DNA of 64,000 nucleotides from Pelagibacteraceae bacterium (GCA_018402735.1 JAGYIF010000002.1:248001-312000), one strand, 5' to 3'. Positions 8,380 through 18,477 are shown, counted from the stretch's first letter. Notes: a model not told the origin generated them from the letters alone. Program-made: numbers and translations.

Positions 8380-11300
8380 ATGTTTTTAACAGATATCTCT
8401 ATTAAACGACCTGTATTTGCTACAGTCATGAGTTTGGCTCTAGTTCTATTTGGTATTGTTACTTTTAACAAAATACCACTGAGAGAATTACCAGATGTTG
8501 AAACTGCAAAAGTGTCTGTATCAGTTGATTACAAAGGAGCGTCCGCCTCTATTATTGATTCACAAATTACTCAAAAAGTAGAAGATAGAGTTGGTGGAAC
8601 TCCTGGGTTAATTAACATTAGTTCAAAAAGTGAGGATGAACGATCTACTATAGATTTGGAATTTGATTTAGGGGTTGATCTAGATACAGCAGCAAACGAT
8701 GTGAGAGATAGAGTAGCAAGAATAATTGATGAGTTGCCCGATCAAGCTGAACCGCCTCAAATAACAAAAGCATCTGCCGCAAGAACAACTACGATGTGGT
8801 TAGCATTTCAAAGTCCTACTATGTCTGATTTGGAATTAACTGATTATGCAAACAGATATTTAAAAGATTATTTTGCAAATGTTGGTGGTGTTGGAGAAAT
8901 TAGACTAGGAGGAGAAAGAGAACTCTCATTGAGAATTTGGCTAGATCCTACCGCCATGGCTGCTCGAAATATCACCATCCAAGAACTCGAAGACACCTTA
9001 CGAAAACAAAATGTTGAATTTCCGGCTGGAAAAGTTGAGTCCAAAAAAATGGATTTGGTTATAAAAGTCCAAAAAGCTTATGTGGAACTAGAAGATTATA
9101 AGGAACTTATCATTGCCAGGAATATTGATGGATCCATTGTAAAACTTAGAGATGTTGCCAGATTAGAAATTGGTGCCTTAAACACCAGTACGTTATTTAA
9201 GGGTAACGGCAAACAAAATGTTGGTCTTGGCATTTATCAACAATCCACAGCCAACACTATTGAAGTTGCAAAACTAATTAAAGAAAAAATTACAGAAATT
9301 AGACCTACACTTCCTAGCGGTTCAACGTTGGAAGTAGCTTTTGACAGATCAACTTATATCGAGGAAGCAATTAACGAAGTATATCGAACAATCATTATTG
9401 CAGTAATTTTGGTTATTCTAATTATTTATTTATTTTTAGGAAATTTAACTGCCGTTATCATACCAGCTGTTGCAATTCCTGTTTGCTTAATATCAACTTT
9501 TTTAGCAATTTATCTTGCGGGCTTTACCCTCAACTTATTTACTCTAATGGCAATCGTTATAGCTATTGGTATTGTAGTTGATGATGCGATTGTCATGGGA
9601 GAAAATATTTATCGAAGAATGGAAAATGGTGAAACTTCTTTAGTTGCAGCTTTCAAAGGATCCAAACAAGTAGCTTTTGCAATAATTGCAACTACCATAG
9701 TTTTGGTGTCCGTGTTCTTACCGCTCATATTTATCAAAGGATTGATCGGAAAATTGTTTTTAGAAATGGCCGTCACTATGTCATTTGCAGTAATTATATC
9801 AAGCTTTGTTGCTCTTAGCTTATCACCAATGATTGGTTCAAAGTATTTAAAAATCAAAAAAAAACAGTCCACTCTAACGCAAAAATTTAATTTATATTTT
9901 TTAAAATTTGAGGGTTTTTATTCTGAAACTCTAGATTTTATTTTAACGAAAAAAAAGGCAATAGTAATATTTTTAATTTTAGTATTATTCGCAAATGTTT
10001 TCTTATTTAAAATTGCAAAAAAAGAACTTTTACCAGAAGAAGATAGGGGGGTGTTTTTTATAATTATTAAAGCTGCTGAAGGATCTGGATTTAATTTTAC
10101 AGCTGGTAAAGCGCAGGAAATTGAAAATATGTTTTTGCCAAAAGTAGGTAAGGGTGAGATTAAAAGATTATTATTACGTGTCCCAGGTTTTGGCAGTAGT
10201 GCAAAACAATTAAATTCTGGATTTATCATTGTTCTCCTTGAAGATTGGAGCGAAAGAAAAAGATCTGGTCAGCAGATATTAAGATCGGCATTTGCTGATA
10301 TTAGTAAAGTTCCTGGAATATTAGCATTTCCTGTAATGCCTCAAGCAATTAGAGCTGGTGGTGTTGAAAAGCCAATTCAATTTGTTCTACTTGGAAATAC
10401 CTATGAAAAACTAAGTGAATGGAAAGAAATTGTTAAAGCAGAAGCTAGAAAAAATCCTGGTCTTAATAGCATAGAAGATGATTATGAAATTACTAAACCA
10501 GAATTAAAAGTCGAAATTAATAATAAAAAAGCAGCTGACCTTGGTGTTTCTATTGAGTCAATTGGAAGATCTATAGAAACGTTTTTTGGATCAAGAAACG
10601 TAACAAAGTTTACCCAAGACGGTAAGGAGTACAATATTGTGTTGCAGTCTGATTTACTCAATAGATCAGATGCAAGTGGATTAAATAAAATATTTGTTAG
10701 ATCTGCAAGTTCAGGTCAATTAATTCCCTTATCATCTGTTGTCTCGATGACTGAAAGTGCAGCAGCTCCGTTCTTAAGCAGGTACAACAGACAAAGAGCA
10801 GTTACTATTTCTGCAAGATTAAGCGGCGAATATACCATGGACCAAGCGTTAGAATATTTACAAAATATAGTTAAAGAAAAATTACCACCCGAGGTTAGAA
10901 TTGCCTACAAGGGAGAGTCTGAAGAATATAAAAAAACAAATGTTGGAATATATTTAATTTTTGCTTTAGCAATGTTAACCGCCTATCTGTCTATGGCAGC
11001 TCAATTTGAAAGCTGGGTACATCCATTCACGATTATGCTTACAGTGCCATTGGCAATATTTGGTGGAATTATTGGACTACTTATTGCCGGAAGTTCTCTA
11101 AATATTTACAGTCAAATTGGATTAATTATTTTAATTGGTCTAGCCGCCAAGAACGGTATCTTAATCGTTGAGTTTGCTAACCAACTTCGAATTGAAGGAC
11201 AGAACATCGAAAAAGCAATTGTTAATGCTTGCAAAATAAGATTGCGACCTATTTTGATGACTTCTTTATCAACCATAGCAGGAGTTCTTCCATTAATTTT

Positions 11301-11484
11301 AGGATCTGGGCCAGGAGAAGCAAGTAGGCTAACCATTGGTGTAGTTATTTTTTTTGGAATGATATTTTCAACTTTTTTTACACTATACGTAATTCCAACC
11401 GTCTATTTAATGATTGGTAAAAATACACAGAGAATAGATGCTATAGATATCGAACTTGAAAAACAGTTAAAATCTTCTAACTAA
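8380..11484 (+). CDS. RND family efflux transporter, inner-membrane pump
   Basis: Full-length (1034 residues) proton-driven pump of the AcrB/MexF/HAE-1 family. It begins MFLTDISIKRPVFATVM, as expected for this family. Two halves each have a large periplasmic loop and six membrane segments. The conserved proton-relay Asp pair is visible in GIVVDDAIVMGENIYRRME of TM4, and the TM10-11 region has GLAAKNGILIVEFA. Substrates cannot be told. It is paired with the hairpin-less adaptor just upstream and overlaps the convergent transglycosylase by 4 bp. Confidence 0.93.
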   Translation: MFLTDISIKRPVFATVMSLALVLFGIVTFNKIPLRELPDVETAKVSVSVDYKGASASIIDSQITQKVEDRVGGTPGLINISSKSEDERSTIDLEFDLGVDLDTAANDVRDRVARIIDELPDQAEPPQITKASAARTTTMWLAFQSPTMSDLELTDYANRYLKDYFANVGGVGEIRLGGERELSLRIWLDPTAMAARNITIQELEDTLRKQNVEFPAGKVESKKMDLVIKVQKAYVELEDYKELIIARNIDGSIVKLRDVARLEIGALNTSTLFKGNGKQNVGLGIYQQSTANTIEVAKLIKEKITEIRPTLPSGSTLEVAFDRSTYIEEAINEVYRTIIIAVILVILIIYLFLGNLTAVIIPAVAIPVCLISTFLAIYLAGFTLNLFTLMAIVIAIGIVVDDAIVMGENIYRRMENGETSLVAAFKGSKQVAFAIIATTIVLVSVFLPLIFIKGLIGKLFLEMAVTMSFAVIISSFVALSLSPMIGSKYLKIKKKQSTLTQKFNLYFLKFEGFYSETLDFILTKKKAIVIFLILVLFANVFLFKIAKKELLPEEDRGVFFIIIKAAEGSGFNFTAGKAQEIENMFLPKVGKGEIKRLLLRVPGFGSSAKQLNSGFIIVLLEDWSERKRSGQQILRSAFADISKVPGILAFPVMPQAIRAGGVEKPIQFVLLGNTYEKLSEWKEIVKAEARKNPGLNSIEDDYEITKPELKVEINNKKAADLGVSIESIGRSIETFFGSRNVTKFTQDGKEYNIVLQSDLLNRSDASGLNKIFVRSASSGQLIPLSSVVSMTESAAAPFLSRYNRQRAVTISARLSGEYTMDQALEYLQNIVKEKLPPEVRIAYKGESEEYKKTNVGIYLIFALAMLTAYLSMAAQFESWVHPFTIMLTVPLAIFGGIIGLLIAGSSLNIYSQIGLIILIGLAAKNGILIVEFANQLRIEGQNIEKAIVNACKIRLRPILMTSLSTIAGVLPLILGSGPGEASRLTIGVVIFFGMIFSTFFTLYVIPTVYLMIGKNTQRIDAIDIELEKQLKSSN

Positions 11485-12083
11485 AATAATATATATTTAT
11501 TTCTGTCTAACTCAGATTTGCATCTATTTAACTGCCTCTTATATATTTTGGCTTGATCATTAACTTCTCTGGCATACGAAACTACATTGGGTTTTTTCTT
11601 GTAATCCTTATAACCATTCCACCCCTCGTGGTAGGCTAGGTATTGGCGATAATAATCTTTTTTGCTAATTTTTAATTTTTTGTAAGTTTGATCAACATAC
11701 CATCCTATAAAATCAGAAGAATCTGCAAATGTAGCCCTAAGTGCTAAATCGTTGCCAGTTGCTCGTTTATACAAATCCCACGTTCCATCCACAGCCTGTG
11801 AAAATCCAAAAGAACTAGAAGGTCTTGTCCATGGAATAATTTTAAAAATTTTAGTTCTCTCTGGCTTTGCTAACCAGTCAAATCCACTTTCTTTTTTTAC
11901 AATAGCCATTTGAAGTTCAATTGGCGCTCCCCATTTTTTTTCAGTTGTTAGTGCATTTTTAAACCAAAAATATTTCTCAGAAAAAATTTCACAAACATTT
12001 GCTGTATTTTTTGGTACCGATACGCAGGCTGAAAATAGCAGGCTAACTAAAATAGATAAAATAATATTTTTATAGCGAATCAC
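11481..12083 (-). CDS. Lytic transglycosylase-like lipoprotein
   Basis: A 200-residue protein with a lipoprotein signal peptide (hydrophobic core ILSILVSLLF followed by SAC, lipidated Cys at about 20). The soluble part is an SLT-type lysozyme-like domain: the catalytic Glu is in VKKESGF, followed by SSSFGFSQAVDGTWDLY, with the late motif YHEGWNGY. It probably cleaves peptidoglycan from the membrane side. It is monocistronic or grouped with the VanZ-like gene 23 bp upstream. Confidence 0.82.
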   Translation of the reverse strand: MIRYKNIILSILVSLLFSACVSVPKNTANVCEIFSEKYFWFKNALTTEKKWGAPIELQMAIVKKESGFDWLAKPERTKIFKIIPWTRPSSSFGFSQAVDGTWDLYKRATGNDLALRATFADSSDFIGWYVDQTYKKLKISKKDYYRQYLAYHEGWNGYKDYKKKPNVVSYAREVNDQAKIYKRQLNRCKSELDRNKYILF

Positions 12084-12106
12084 AAACCTAACTATAAAGC
12101 ATAGAA

Positions 12107-12484
12107 TTATTTTTTTATAATTTTTATTTTATTAAATATCTGAATGACAACTAGACCAATCACAACACCAAAAGTATTAGAAAACATATCTAAAAATTCA
12201 AAACTTCTATTTGGAATCCAAATTTGAATTATTTCCAAGATAGATCCTAGTAATAATAAGCTAAATGACAATTGGAAAAAAATATTTTTTTGAGAATATG
12301 CCAATAAACCAAAGATTGTTGTTATAAAATAAGCAACAAAGTGATGTAATTTATCTGAAACTGGTAATACATCACCATTACCAAAAAAGATCAAACCCAA
12401 AAGACTTCCTGGATATACAGATAATAAAACTATTACAAAAATATTAGTAAAAAAAATAAATTTATAATAATTTATTTTAAACAT
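12107..12484 (-). CDS. VanZ-like membrane protein
   Basis: A small membrane protein of 125 residues with about four hydrophobic segments. It carries the VanZ pattern: SDKLHHFVAYF after the first helix, and EIIQIWIPNRSFEFLDMFSNTFG with the conserved Glu/Gln, Arg, Asp, Asn and Gly. The family's function is poorly known; VanZ itself gives low-level teicoplanin resistance. The ATG at 12484 is preferred to an upstream in-frame TTG at 12496. Either start overlaps the end of cutA. Confidence 0.75.
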   Translation of the reverse strand: MFKINYYKFIFFTNIFVIVLLSVYPGSLLGLIFFGNGDVLPVSDKLHHFVAYFITTIFGLLAYSQKNIFFQLSFSLLLLGSILEIIQIWIPNRSFEFLDMFSNTFGVVIGLVVIQIFNKIKIIKK

Positions 12485-12789
12485 TGATTGACCCAAGTTA
12501 AGAATTGTTTACTTCCTTCCTTAATATCAAAAAAAACTATGCAAGGATTTTCATAGGAGTGAATTTCGCTAACCATACTCATGATATCTTTTGTTTTTGA
12601 TTTTTTAGTCTTTGCTATCAAAATAGTTTCTTTATTTTTAGTTAGTTTATTTTTCCACTTAAAAATAGATTGAACGTTAGATATAATATTGGCACAGGCG
12701 ATAAGGTTATTGTTTATTAGTTTACTTGCAATTTGGTTTGCTTCTTTATTATTTTTGCAAGTGATGTAGGCTAGTTTTATGTTGCTCAT
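12472..12789 (-). CDS. cutA: Divalent-cation tolerance protein CutA
   Basis: A small trimeric cytoplasmic protein of 105 residues related in fold to PII. Typical parts are NIIACANIISNVQSIFKWKNK and the C-terminal IVFFDIKEGSKQFLTWV, close to the conserved SxYxWxGxI and P-I-hydrophobic-hydrophobic positions. Originally linked to copper tolerance, its true role is unsettled. The ATG at 12789 is chosen over an upstream TTG at 12804. The gene is divergent from gpmA with only 32 bp between starts, so the two promoters must overlap. Confidence 0.85.
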   Translation of the reverse strand: MSNIKLAYITCKNNKEANQIASKLINNNLIACANIISNVQSIFKWKNKLTKNKETILIAKTKKSKTKDIMSMVSEIHSYENPCIVFFDIKEGSKQFLTWVNQCLK

Positions 12790-12821
12790 TTTTTTTAGAT
12801 ACAATAAATAAAATTATACGA

Positions 12822-13541
12822 ATGGCAAATTTAATACTTGTGCGACATGGTCAAAGTCAATGGAATCTAGAAAACAGATTCACAGGATGGTATGACGCAG
12901 AACTAACCGATCAAGGCAAACAAGAGGCGAAAAGATCTGGAGAACTTATTAAAAAATTAAATATTAAATTTGAACTCGCTTTTACTTCTTATCAAAAAAG
13001 AGCAATTAATACTTTAGCAATTATACTTGATGAAATAGATCAGGCTAATCTTTCTACTATAAGAGCATGGCAGTTAAACGAGCGACATTACGGAGCGCTA
13101 CAAGGATTAAATAAAGCTGAAACTGAGGCAAAACACGGTAAAGAACAGGTTATGGCTTGGCGAAGAAGTTATACGATTTCTCCTCCGAAATTAGATAAAA
13201 AAAATTTAGAACATTCCATTCATAATAAGACTTATGAAGAAATTGATCCTAAGCTTATTCCTGATTCTGAATCTTTATTAGATACATATAATCGTGTAGT
13301 GCCCTATTACACAAAAGAGATTGAAATTTTATTAAAAAATGAGAAAAATATTTTAATTTCAGCACACGGCAATAGTTTACGGGCCCTTTGTAAGAAAATT
13401 TTTAATATTTCAGACACTATGATTACAAAATTAGAAATACCAACAGGTAATCCGATTTTAATTAAAATGAATAGTCTAAAGGTACAAAATTTTGAGTATT
13501 TAGATCAGTCTAGGGCTAAAGAAATAATTACAAACCAATAG
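12822..13541 (+). CDS. gpmA: 2,3-bisphosphoglycerate-dependent phosphoglycerate mutase
   Basis: Glycolytic and gluconeogenic enzyme interconverting 3- and 2-phosphoglycerate. The phosphohistidine motif LVRHGQSQWN is at residues 6-15, followed by NRFTGWYDAELTDQG. The second histidine is in SAHGNSLRALCK and the acid residue in QLNERHYGALQG. The length of 239 residues is normal. It is monocistronic, divergent from cutA, and its 3' end overlaps the convergent nucleotidyltransferase by 14 bp. Confidence 0.94.
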   Translation: MANLILVRHGQSQWNLENRFTGWYDAELTDQGKQEAKRSGELIKKLNIKFELAFTSYQKRAINTLAIILDEIDQANLSTIRAWQLNERHYGALQGLNKAETEAKHGKEQVMAWRRSYTISPPKLDKKNLEHSIHNKTYEEIDPKLIPDSESLLDTYNRVVPYYTKEIEILLKNEKNILISAHGNSLRALCKKIFNISDTMITKLEIPTGNPILIKMNSLKVQNFEYLDQSRAKEIITNQ

Positions 13542-14220
13542 TTTTGAAGCTATTCAATTGATTATAAATATTTAAATCTGTTGCATGCAGAAATGGTACG
13601 CTAGAAATGTGACCATTTAACGAGTGTTCTTTTATCAACTCATCCCAAATTATATTCATTGAAAAAATTCCTGTTTTGTTTTTAAAAATAACAGGATTTA
13701 AAATTTGACAACCAGTATAAATGAAATTTTTAATATTTTTACTAAGAAAATTAAGATTATTTATATCAAAATCTCCTTGCAAATTTTTATCAAAACTATT
13801 TTCTTTTGTAGACAATAATAGTGCTGCTTTATTTTTTCCATGCTCAAATACATGTATTAATTTTTTTAAATCATTTGCGTAAGCTGAGACCCATACTGTG
13901 TCACTATTTAAAACTATAAAATTTTCGTTTTTAAAAAAAGAAAGAGCATTTAAAATTCCTCCCCCTGTATCTAAAATTTGCAGCTCATGTGAAATAGCAA
14001 TATTTGGATACAGTTTTTTGATAAATTTAGTTATTTGTTCGTGCAAATAATGAGTATTAATAATAATTTCTGATATGCCGTTATCTAATAAAAGTTTAAT
14101 AGAATATTCTAGTAATTTTATACCATGCACTTCTAACAGAGGCTTCGGGCAATTTTCGGTAAGAGGCTGCAATCTTTTTCCAAAACCAGCTGCCAATATC
14201 ATTCCTTTTTTAATCTTCAT
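13528..14220 (-). CDS. murU: Nucleotidyltransferase, probable MurNAc-1-phosphate uridylyltransferase
   Basis: A sugar-phosphate nucleotidyltransferase of 230 residues with the NTP-binding signature ILAAGFGKRLQPLTENCPKP at its start and the metal-binding Asp in FIVLNSDTVW. In alphaproteobacteria this gene follows a kinase of the AmgK type. The pair then converts MurNAc to UDP-MurNAc in peptidoglycan recycling, bypassing the fosfomycin-sensitive route. The assignment rests on that neighbourhood. Other nucleotidyltransferases such as GlmU-N or mannose-1-P types share the fold. Confidence 0.75.
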   Translation of the reverse strand: MKIKKGMILAAGFGKRLQPLTENCPKPLLEVHGIKLLEYSIKLLLDNGISEIIINTHYLHEQITKFIKKLYPNIAISHELQILDTGGGILNALSFFKNENFIVLNSDTVWVSAYANDLKKLIHVFEHGKNKAALLLSTKENSFDKNLQGDFDINNLNFLSKNIKNFIYTGCQILNPVIFKNKTGIFSMNIIWDELIKEHSLNGHISSVPFLHATDLNIYNQLNSFKTIGL

Positions 14221-14226
14221 ACAAAA

Positions 14227-15189
14227 CTACTTTCTTTTTTCTAAAGGAATATAATGATTAAGAACTGTATTTAACTCTGAAAAAATAGGGTTTTTTAACC
14301 TATGGTGAAGTAATGACCAGATATATGGAACTAGAGATAGATAATTTTTTTTACCATCTCTAAAATATAATCGATTAAAAATACCAATAATTTTCAGAGC
14401 TCTTTGGACTGATAAAATATCAAAATCATTTTTGAATAATGAAATTTTTTTCTTAAAATTGTTATTAGATTTAAACAAATAATATTTGAAAATTTTCTGT
14501 TTTAATTGACTACTAGTTTTAATTCTTACATCATCAATAAGGGATACGATATCATAAGCTGGATTGCCTATTAGTGCATCTTGAGAGTCAATAATGCCAA
14601 CTTTATTTTGACAAAACATTAGATTAGACACATGAAAATCACGATGAACAAAATATGCATTAGGAAAATTAATGGTAGAGAAAATAGCACTCAAAACTGA
14701 GTTTGCTTTTTTTTTAAAAGCTTTTATTTTATTTTTGTTAACATGACGAACAGCAAACCACTGAAAGAATAAATTACTTTCATTCATTAAAACTTTAACA
14801 TTATAAACTTTGTTTATAATTTTTTTCGCTTCTGGACTTATTTTGATAGATTGAATTTTAACTAAAGTATCAACTATTTTTTTATAATATTTTAATTTAT
14901 TAGTATTTTTTTTTATCAGTTGAAAAAAGGTTTTATCGCCAAAATCCTCAATAATCATATAATTTGCTTTTAAATTTAGCTCATAAAGTCTTGGTGCTAA
15001 TAAATTAGACTTTCTCAACAATAGATTAATTTTGGAATATTGTTCTAAATTTATTTTTTTTTGTTTGCGACAGTAAATTAAAATATATTTTTTATTTTTA
15101 ATTTTAATTCTATAAAAATTTCGAAAAGAAGCGTCTCCTGCTACTTTTGGGTATTTATTATTTTTTAAATCTTCCGTAATATTTAACAT
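14227..15189 (-). CDS. amgK: APH-family kinase, probable N-acetylmuramate/GlcNAc kinase
   Basis: Protein-kinase-like small-molecule kinase of 320 residues (aminoglycoside phosphotransferase fold). The catalytic loop is FVHRDFHVSNLMF with its Asp, and the Mg-binding motif is GIIDSQDALIGNPAYD. The N-terminal GDASFRNFYRI matches the AmgK group. It most likely phosphorylates the anomeric position of MurNAc or GlcNAc to feed the neighbouring MurU-like enzyme. The ATG lies inside the end of tsaE (32-nt overlap). True aminoglycoside resistance is unlikely given this context. Confidence 0.75.
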   Translation of the reverse strand: MLNITEDLKNNKYPKVAGDASFRNFYRIKIKNKKYILIYCRKQKKINLEQYSKINLLLRKSNLLAPRLYELNLKANYMIIEDFGDKTFFQLIKKNTNKLKYYKKIVDTLVKIQSIKISPEAKKIINKVYNVKVLMNESNLFFQWFAVRHVNKNKIKAFKKKANSVLSAIFSTINFPNAYFVHRDFHVSNLMFCQNKVGIIDSQDALIGNPAYDIVSLIDDVRIKTSSQLKQKIFKYYLFKSNNNFKKKISLFKNDFDILSVQRALKIIGIFNRLYFRDGKKNYLSLVPYIWSLLHHRLKNPIFSELNTVLNHYIPLEKRK

Positions 15190-15598
15190 TGCATGTTCTT
15201 AGATTGCTATCTTTAGTATGTTTTAAAATAATATCTATTCTATTTTTATTTTTTTTCTTTATTAACTCAGGCCACTCAATAATGTTCAGGAAGGTATGTT
15301 CTTGTTCGTAAAGACCTGTATTAATTAAATCCTTAATTACGCCAATTCTGTATAAATCGTAATGTGCAATATTTAATTTTTTGTTAATGTTATAATATTG
15401 TACCACATTGAATGTTGGACTAAGAACTTCTTCTAGTTTTTTTTTATTTTTTTTTTGAATAGACTGAATTAAAAATCTTGAAAATGTAGTCTTGCCGGAC
15501 CCTATTTCCCCTTGTAAGTGAATGGTGTCTCCTACTTTTACTTTTTTTGATATTTCCTGAGCTAATTTTTGAAGTTGTTTTATGGAAATAAATTCCAT
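15158..15598 (-). CDS. tsaE: tRNA threonylcarbamoyladenosine synthesis ATPase TsaE
   Basis: ATPase partner of TsaB/TsaD in making t6A37 on tRNAs that read ANN codons. Walker A is LQGEIGSGKTTFSRFLI, followed by SPTFNVVQYYN and the Walker B-like HYDLYRI, in 146 residues. IIEWPELI is another family mark. The partner gene tsaB lies in this window at 60 kb. It is followed immediately by the amgK-like gene, an arrangement common in alphaproteobacteria. Confidence 0.92.
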   Translation of the reverse strand: MEFISIKQLQKLAQEISKKVKVGDTIHLQGEIGSGKTTFSRFLIQSIQKKNKKKLEEVLSPTFNVVQYYNINKKLNIAHYDLYRIGVIKDLINTGLYEQEHTFLNIIEWPELIKKKNKNRIDIILKHTKDSNLRTCNVKYYGRFKK

Positions 15599-15603
15599 TA
15601 TAA

Positions 15604-16887
15604 TTAATATCTATAAGAGTCGTGCTTGAACGGTCCTTGCTGAGCTACACTTATATAATCAGCTTGTTCTTTAGTAAGTTTTGTTAGTTTTGCTCCTACT
15701 TTTTCTAAATGAAGATAAGCAACTTTTTCATCTAGATGCTTTGGAAGTACATAAACTTTATTTTCATACTTGCTTGAATTGTTCCAAAGCTCTATTTGGG
15801 CCATTACCTGATTAGTAAATGAAGCGCTCATAACGAAACTTGGATGTCCCGTACCGCATCCTAAATTTACTAGTCTTCCTTCTGCCAATAAAATAATTCT
15901 TTTTTTACTTGGAAGTTCTATTTCATGAACTTGAGGTTTAATTTCTGTCCATTTATAATTTTTAAGAGCCTCGACTTGAATTTCGTTATCAAAATGTCCA
16001 ATGTTACAAAGAATAGCTCTATCTTTCATCATTCTCATATGATCTGCTGTAACAATATCTTTATTACCAGTGGCGGTGACAATAATGTCAGCGTTTTGAA
16101 TTGCCTCTTCCATTAGTACTACTTCATATCCTTCCATGGCTGCTTGCAAGGCACAAATAGGATCTGTCTCAGTAACCATAACTCTTGCGCCACTTTGTCT
16201 AAGTGAAGCAGCACTTCCTTTTCCGACATCACCAAAGCCTGCAACAATAGCTACTTTGCCTGACATCATAACATCTGTTGCTCTTTTAATTCCGTCTACC
16301 AAACTTTCTCTACATCCGTATAAATTATCAAATTTAGATTTAGTAACTGAGTCATTTACGTTAATTGCAGGAATTAATAATTTGTTTTGCGACTCCATTT
16401 TTTTCAAAGCCAATACTCCAGTGGTAGTTTCCTCTGAAACTCCTTTTACTGATTTTAATAAATCTGCGTACTCTTTGTGCATTAATGTTGTTAAGTCTCC
16501 TCCATCATCAAGGATCAAATTAGGTTTCCAATCTTTATTTCCTTCAATGGTTTGTTTTATGCACCACCAATATTCTTCTTCCGTTTCTCCTTTCCAAGCA
16601 AACACTGGGATTCCTTTTCTTGCTATAGCTGCAGCTGCGTGATCTTGTGTTGAAAAGATATTACAAGATGACCATCGAACCGAAGCGCCAAGCGCAGTAA
16701 GTGTTTCGATTAATACTGCTGTTTGAATAGTCATATGAAGACAGCCAAGAATATTAGCTCCTTTTAATGGTTGTTTAAAAGCATACTCTTTACGCAGTGC
16801 CATTAATCCTGGCATCTCCGTTTCGGCTAGAGAAATTTCTTTATCTCCAAAATCTGCAGATTCAATATTTTTTACTTTGTAGTCCAT
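15604..16887 (-). CDS. ahcY: Adenosylhomocysteinase
   Basis: NAD-dependent hydrolysis of S-adenosylhomocysteine to adenosine and homocysteine, closing the methyl cycle. It has 427 residues with [18 protein letters not shown] at the N-terminus, the Rossmann loop [12 protein letters not shown], and the C-terminal FKHDSYRY that reaches the neighbouring subunit. It sits downstream of chvI-chvG as in other alphaproteobacteria. The 45-bp gap upstream is too small for an SAH riboswitch, and I saw no such structure. Confidence 0.96.
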   Translation of the reverse strand: MDYKVKNIESADFGDKEISLAETEMPGLMALRKEYAFKQPLKGANILGCLHMTIQTAVLIETLTALGASVRWSSCNIFSTQDHAAAAIARKGIPVFAWKGETEEEYWWCIKQTIEGNKDWKPNLILDDGGDLTTLMHKEYADLLKSVKGVSEETTTGVLALKKMESQNKLLIPAINVNDSVTKSKFDNLYGCRESLVDGIKRATDVMMSGKVAIVAGFGDVGKGSAASLRQSGARVMVTETDPICALQAAMEGYEVVLMEEAIQNADIIVTATGNKDIVTADHMRMMKDRAILCNIGHFDNEIQVEALKNYKWTEIKPQVHEIELPSKKRIILLAEGRLVNLGCGTGHPSFVMSASFTNQVMAQIELWNNSSKYENKVYVLPKHLDEKVAYLHLEKVGAKLTKLTKEQADYISVAQQGPFKHDSYRY

Positions 16888-16932
16888 TTTTTTTACTGTG
16901 CTTTAACAACTTGCATCTATGAAATCAATTAA

Positions 16933-18477
16933 TTAATTGCGCAATGGAAGCTTAATATCAATAACAGCTCCAGATTTTGAATTCTTTGAAAAATTGTAAG
17001 CTTCTATTGATCCCTTGTGAGAATCAATAATATTTTTCACAATATTAAGACCTAAACCAGAATGATTTATTGAACTGACATCTGGACGATCACTATAAAA
17101 TCTTTCAAAAATTTTACTAAGATTTTTTTCATCAAATCCTGGTCCATTATCTTTTACTCGTATTTGAACTTTTTTATCTTTCTGAGAAATTAGTAATTCT
17201 ACTTTTTCATTTTTTGGACTAAAAGAAACAGCATTTTCTAGCACATTTGCTATTACTTGCTCAATCCTGCTTTCCATTCCAAATATTGGTGCAACTTTTT
17301 CTTTTGAAGTATTTTTAAAAACAATTGATATTTTTTTTTGTAAAGTTTTTTGGTTCGTATTAAAGTCTTCTATCACACTCTTAATGACTGGAATTAAATC
17401 AAATTCTTTTGCAGCCGAGCGTGATTGCGTAGCCTCGTCTTTTAAAACTTGAGAGTAGTCTGTAATAAGTCTTTCAATTCTATCAACATCATTAGCGATA
17501 ATTTTTAGTAACTTATTTCTTTTTGTATCGTCTTCCGTGTCATTTAATAAATCAGAAGCTCCTTTTAAAGATGCAAGTGGATTTCTAATTTCATGTGTAA
17601 GGTCTGAGGCAAATCTTTCTGCTAAATCAATACGATCATACAAGGTATTGGTCATTTCACTTAATGATCTTGATAAATTTCCAATTTCATCATCTCTATT
17701 TTCTATCTTATTAGTAAAATTAATTTTTTTTCTTTCGGGGCTTGCTTGGTTTGCAAATACATTAAGTTCTCTTATAGGTTTTATAATATAAGCATTTAAA
17801 AAAAGAGAGAAAATCAAAATAATAACCGCAGCAACGACCACGGAACGAAGAACAAAATTTTTTCTTTCTTCCACTGCAAGCATAATCTCGTTAGAAATTT
17901 CAGAAATAACAACGATTAATTGTTCGTTATTTTCTAATAGAATTTTTGAAAAAGTGTGAACAATAAAATTTTTCTTAGAAATTTCTGTAGCGCTAAAGTT
18001 GTTGATATCGCTCAGTCTATTAACCTGTTGTTTAAAAAAAATTTGATTAGAAAAATCTTGATTAGAATTTTCAGTTTTAGTTTTTTCTTCCTCTATTGCT
18101 TTATTTTTAAGACTTAATTGTTCAATAATAAGAGCTTTGGAGAAGACAGTTTCATCGAGATCTAAAAAAATTGAATCTAATAATAATTCTTTATCATTAT
18201 TAATAAATCTTATTTGATCAACTTCATCTAATAAAAATTTAGACTTGGTAAGAAATTCTTTCAAATCTTTGCTAGCCATTTTGGTTTGTTGTATATTTAG
18301 ATTTGCCTCTATATTTTTAATAACTCGCAAATGTTGATTAGATCGTTGCGATATTAACTCCGGCTGTATCGCCCTTAAATATAGGAAAGTAAAAAAACCA
18401 AGTATGGCGAATGTAAATAAATTAAAAACTAAAAACTGAGCTAATAAAGAACGAGAAGATAACAATCTTGCGATCAT
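16933..18477 (-). CDS. chvG: Sensor histidine kinase, ChvG-like
   Basis: Membrane sensor of about 514 residues. Order: first TM near residues 14-36, a periplasmic domain, second TM with VVVAAVIILIFSLFLNAYII, HAMP, the H-box DLTHEIRNPLASLKGASDLL, and ATPase motifs ANVLENAVSF, VKDNGPGFDE and HSGLGLNIV. The start is the ATG at 18477, whose A overlaps the chvI stop (TAATG), not the in-frame ATG at 18495. By homology it responds to envelope or acid stress. It is paired with the ChvI-like regulator and followed by ahcY. Confidence 0.87.
   Translation of the reverse strand: MIARLLSSRSLLAQFLVFNLFTFAILGFFTFLYLRAIQPELISQRSNQHLRVIKNIEANLNIQQTKMASKDLKEFLTKSKFLLDEVDQIRFINNDKELLLDSIFLDLDETVFSKALIIEQLSLKNKAIEEEKTKTENSNQDFSNQIFFKQQVNRLSDINNFSATEISKKNFIVHTFSKILLENNEQLIVVISEISNEIMLAVEERKNFVLRSVVVAAVIILIFSLFLNAYIIKPIRELNVFANQASPERKKINFTNKIENRDDEIGNLSRSLSEMTNTLYDRIDLAERFASDLTHEIRNPLASLKGASDLLNDTEDDTKRNKLLKIIANDVDRIERLITDYSQVLKDEATQSRSAAKEFDLIPVIKSVIEDFNTNQKTLQKKISIVFKNTSKEKVAPIFGMESRIEQVIANVLENAVSFSPKNEKVELLISQKDKKVQIRVKDNGPGFDEKNLSKIFERFYSDRPDVSSINHSGLGLNIVKNIIDSHKGSIEAYNFSKNSKSGAVIDIKLPLRN

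Noticed and set aside
14227-15189. Aminoglycoside resistance phosphotransferase
   Set aside because: The fold is shared, but position between tsaE and a nucleotidyltransferase fits the AmgK wall-recycling kinase.
16136-16642. 168-codon plus-strand open frame inside ahcY
   Set aside because: Antisense to a highly conserved enzyme, with no protein-like motif.
16888-16932. SAH riboswitch before ahcY
   Set aside because: Only 45 bp are free, with no suitable stems.
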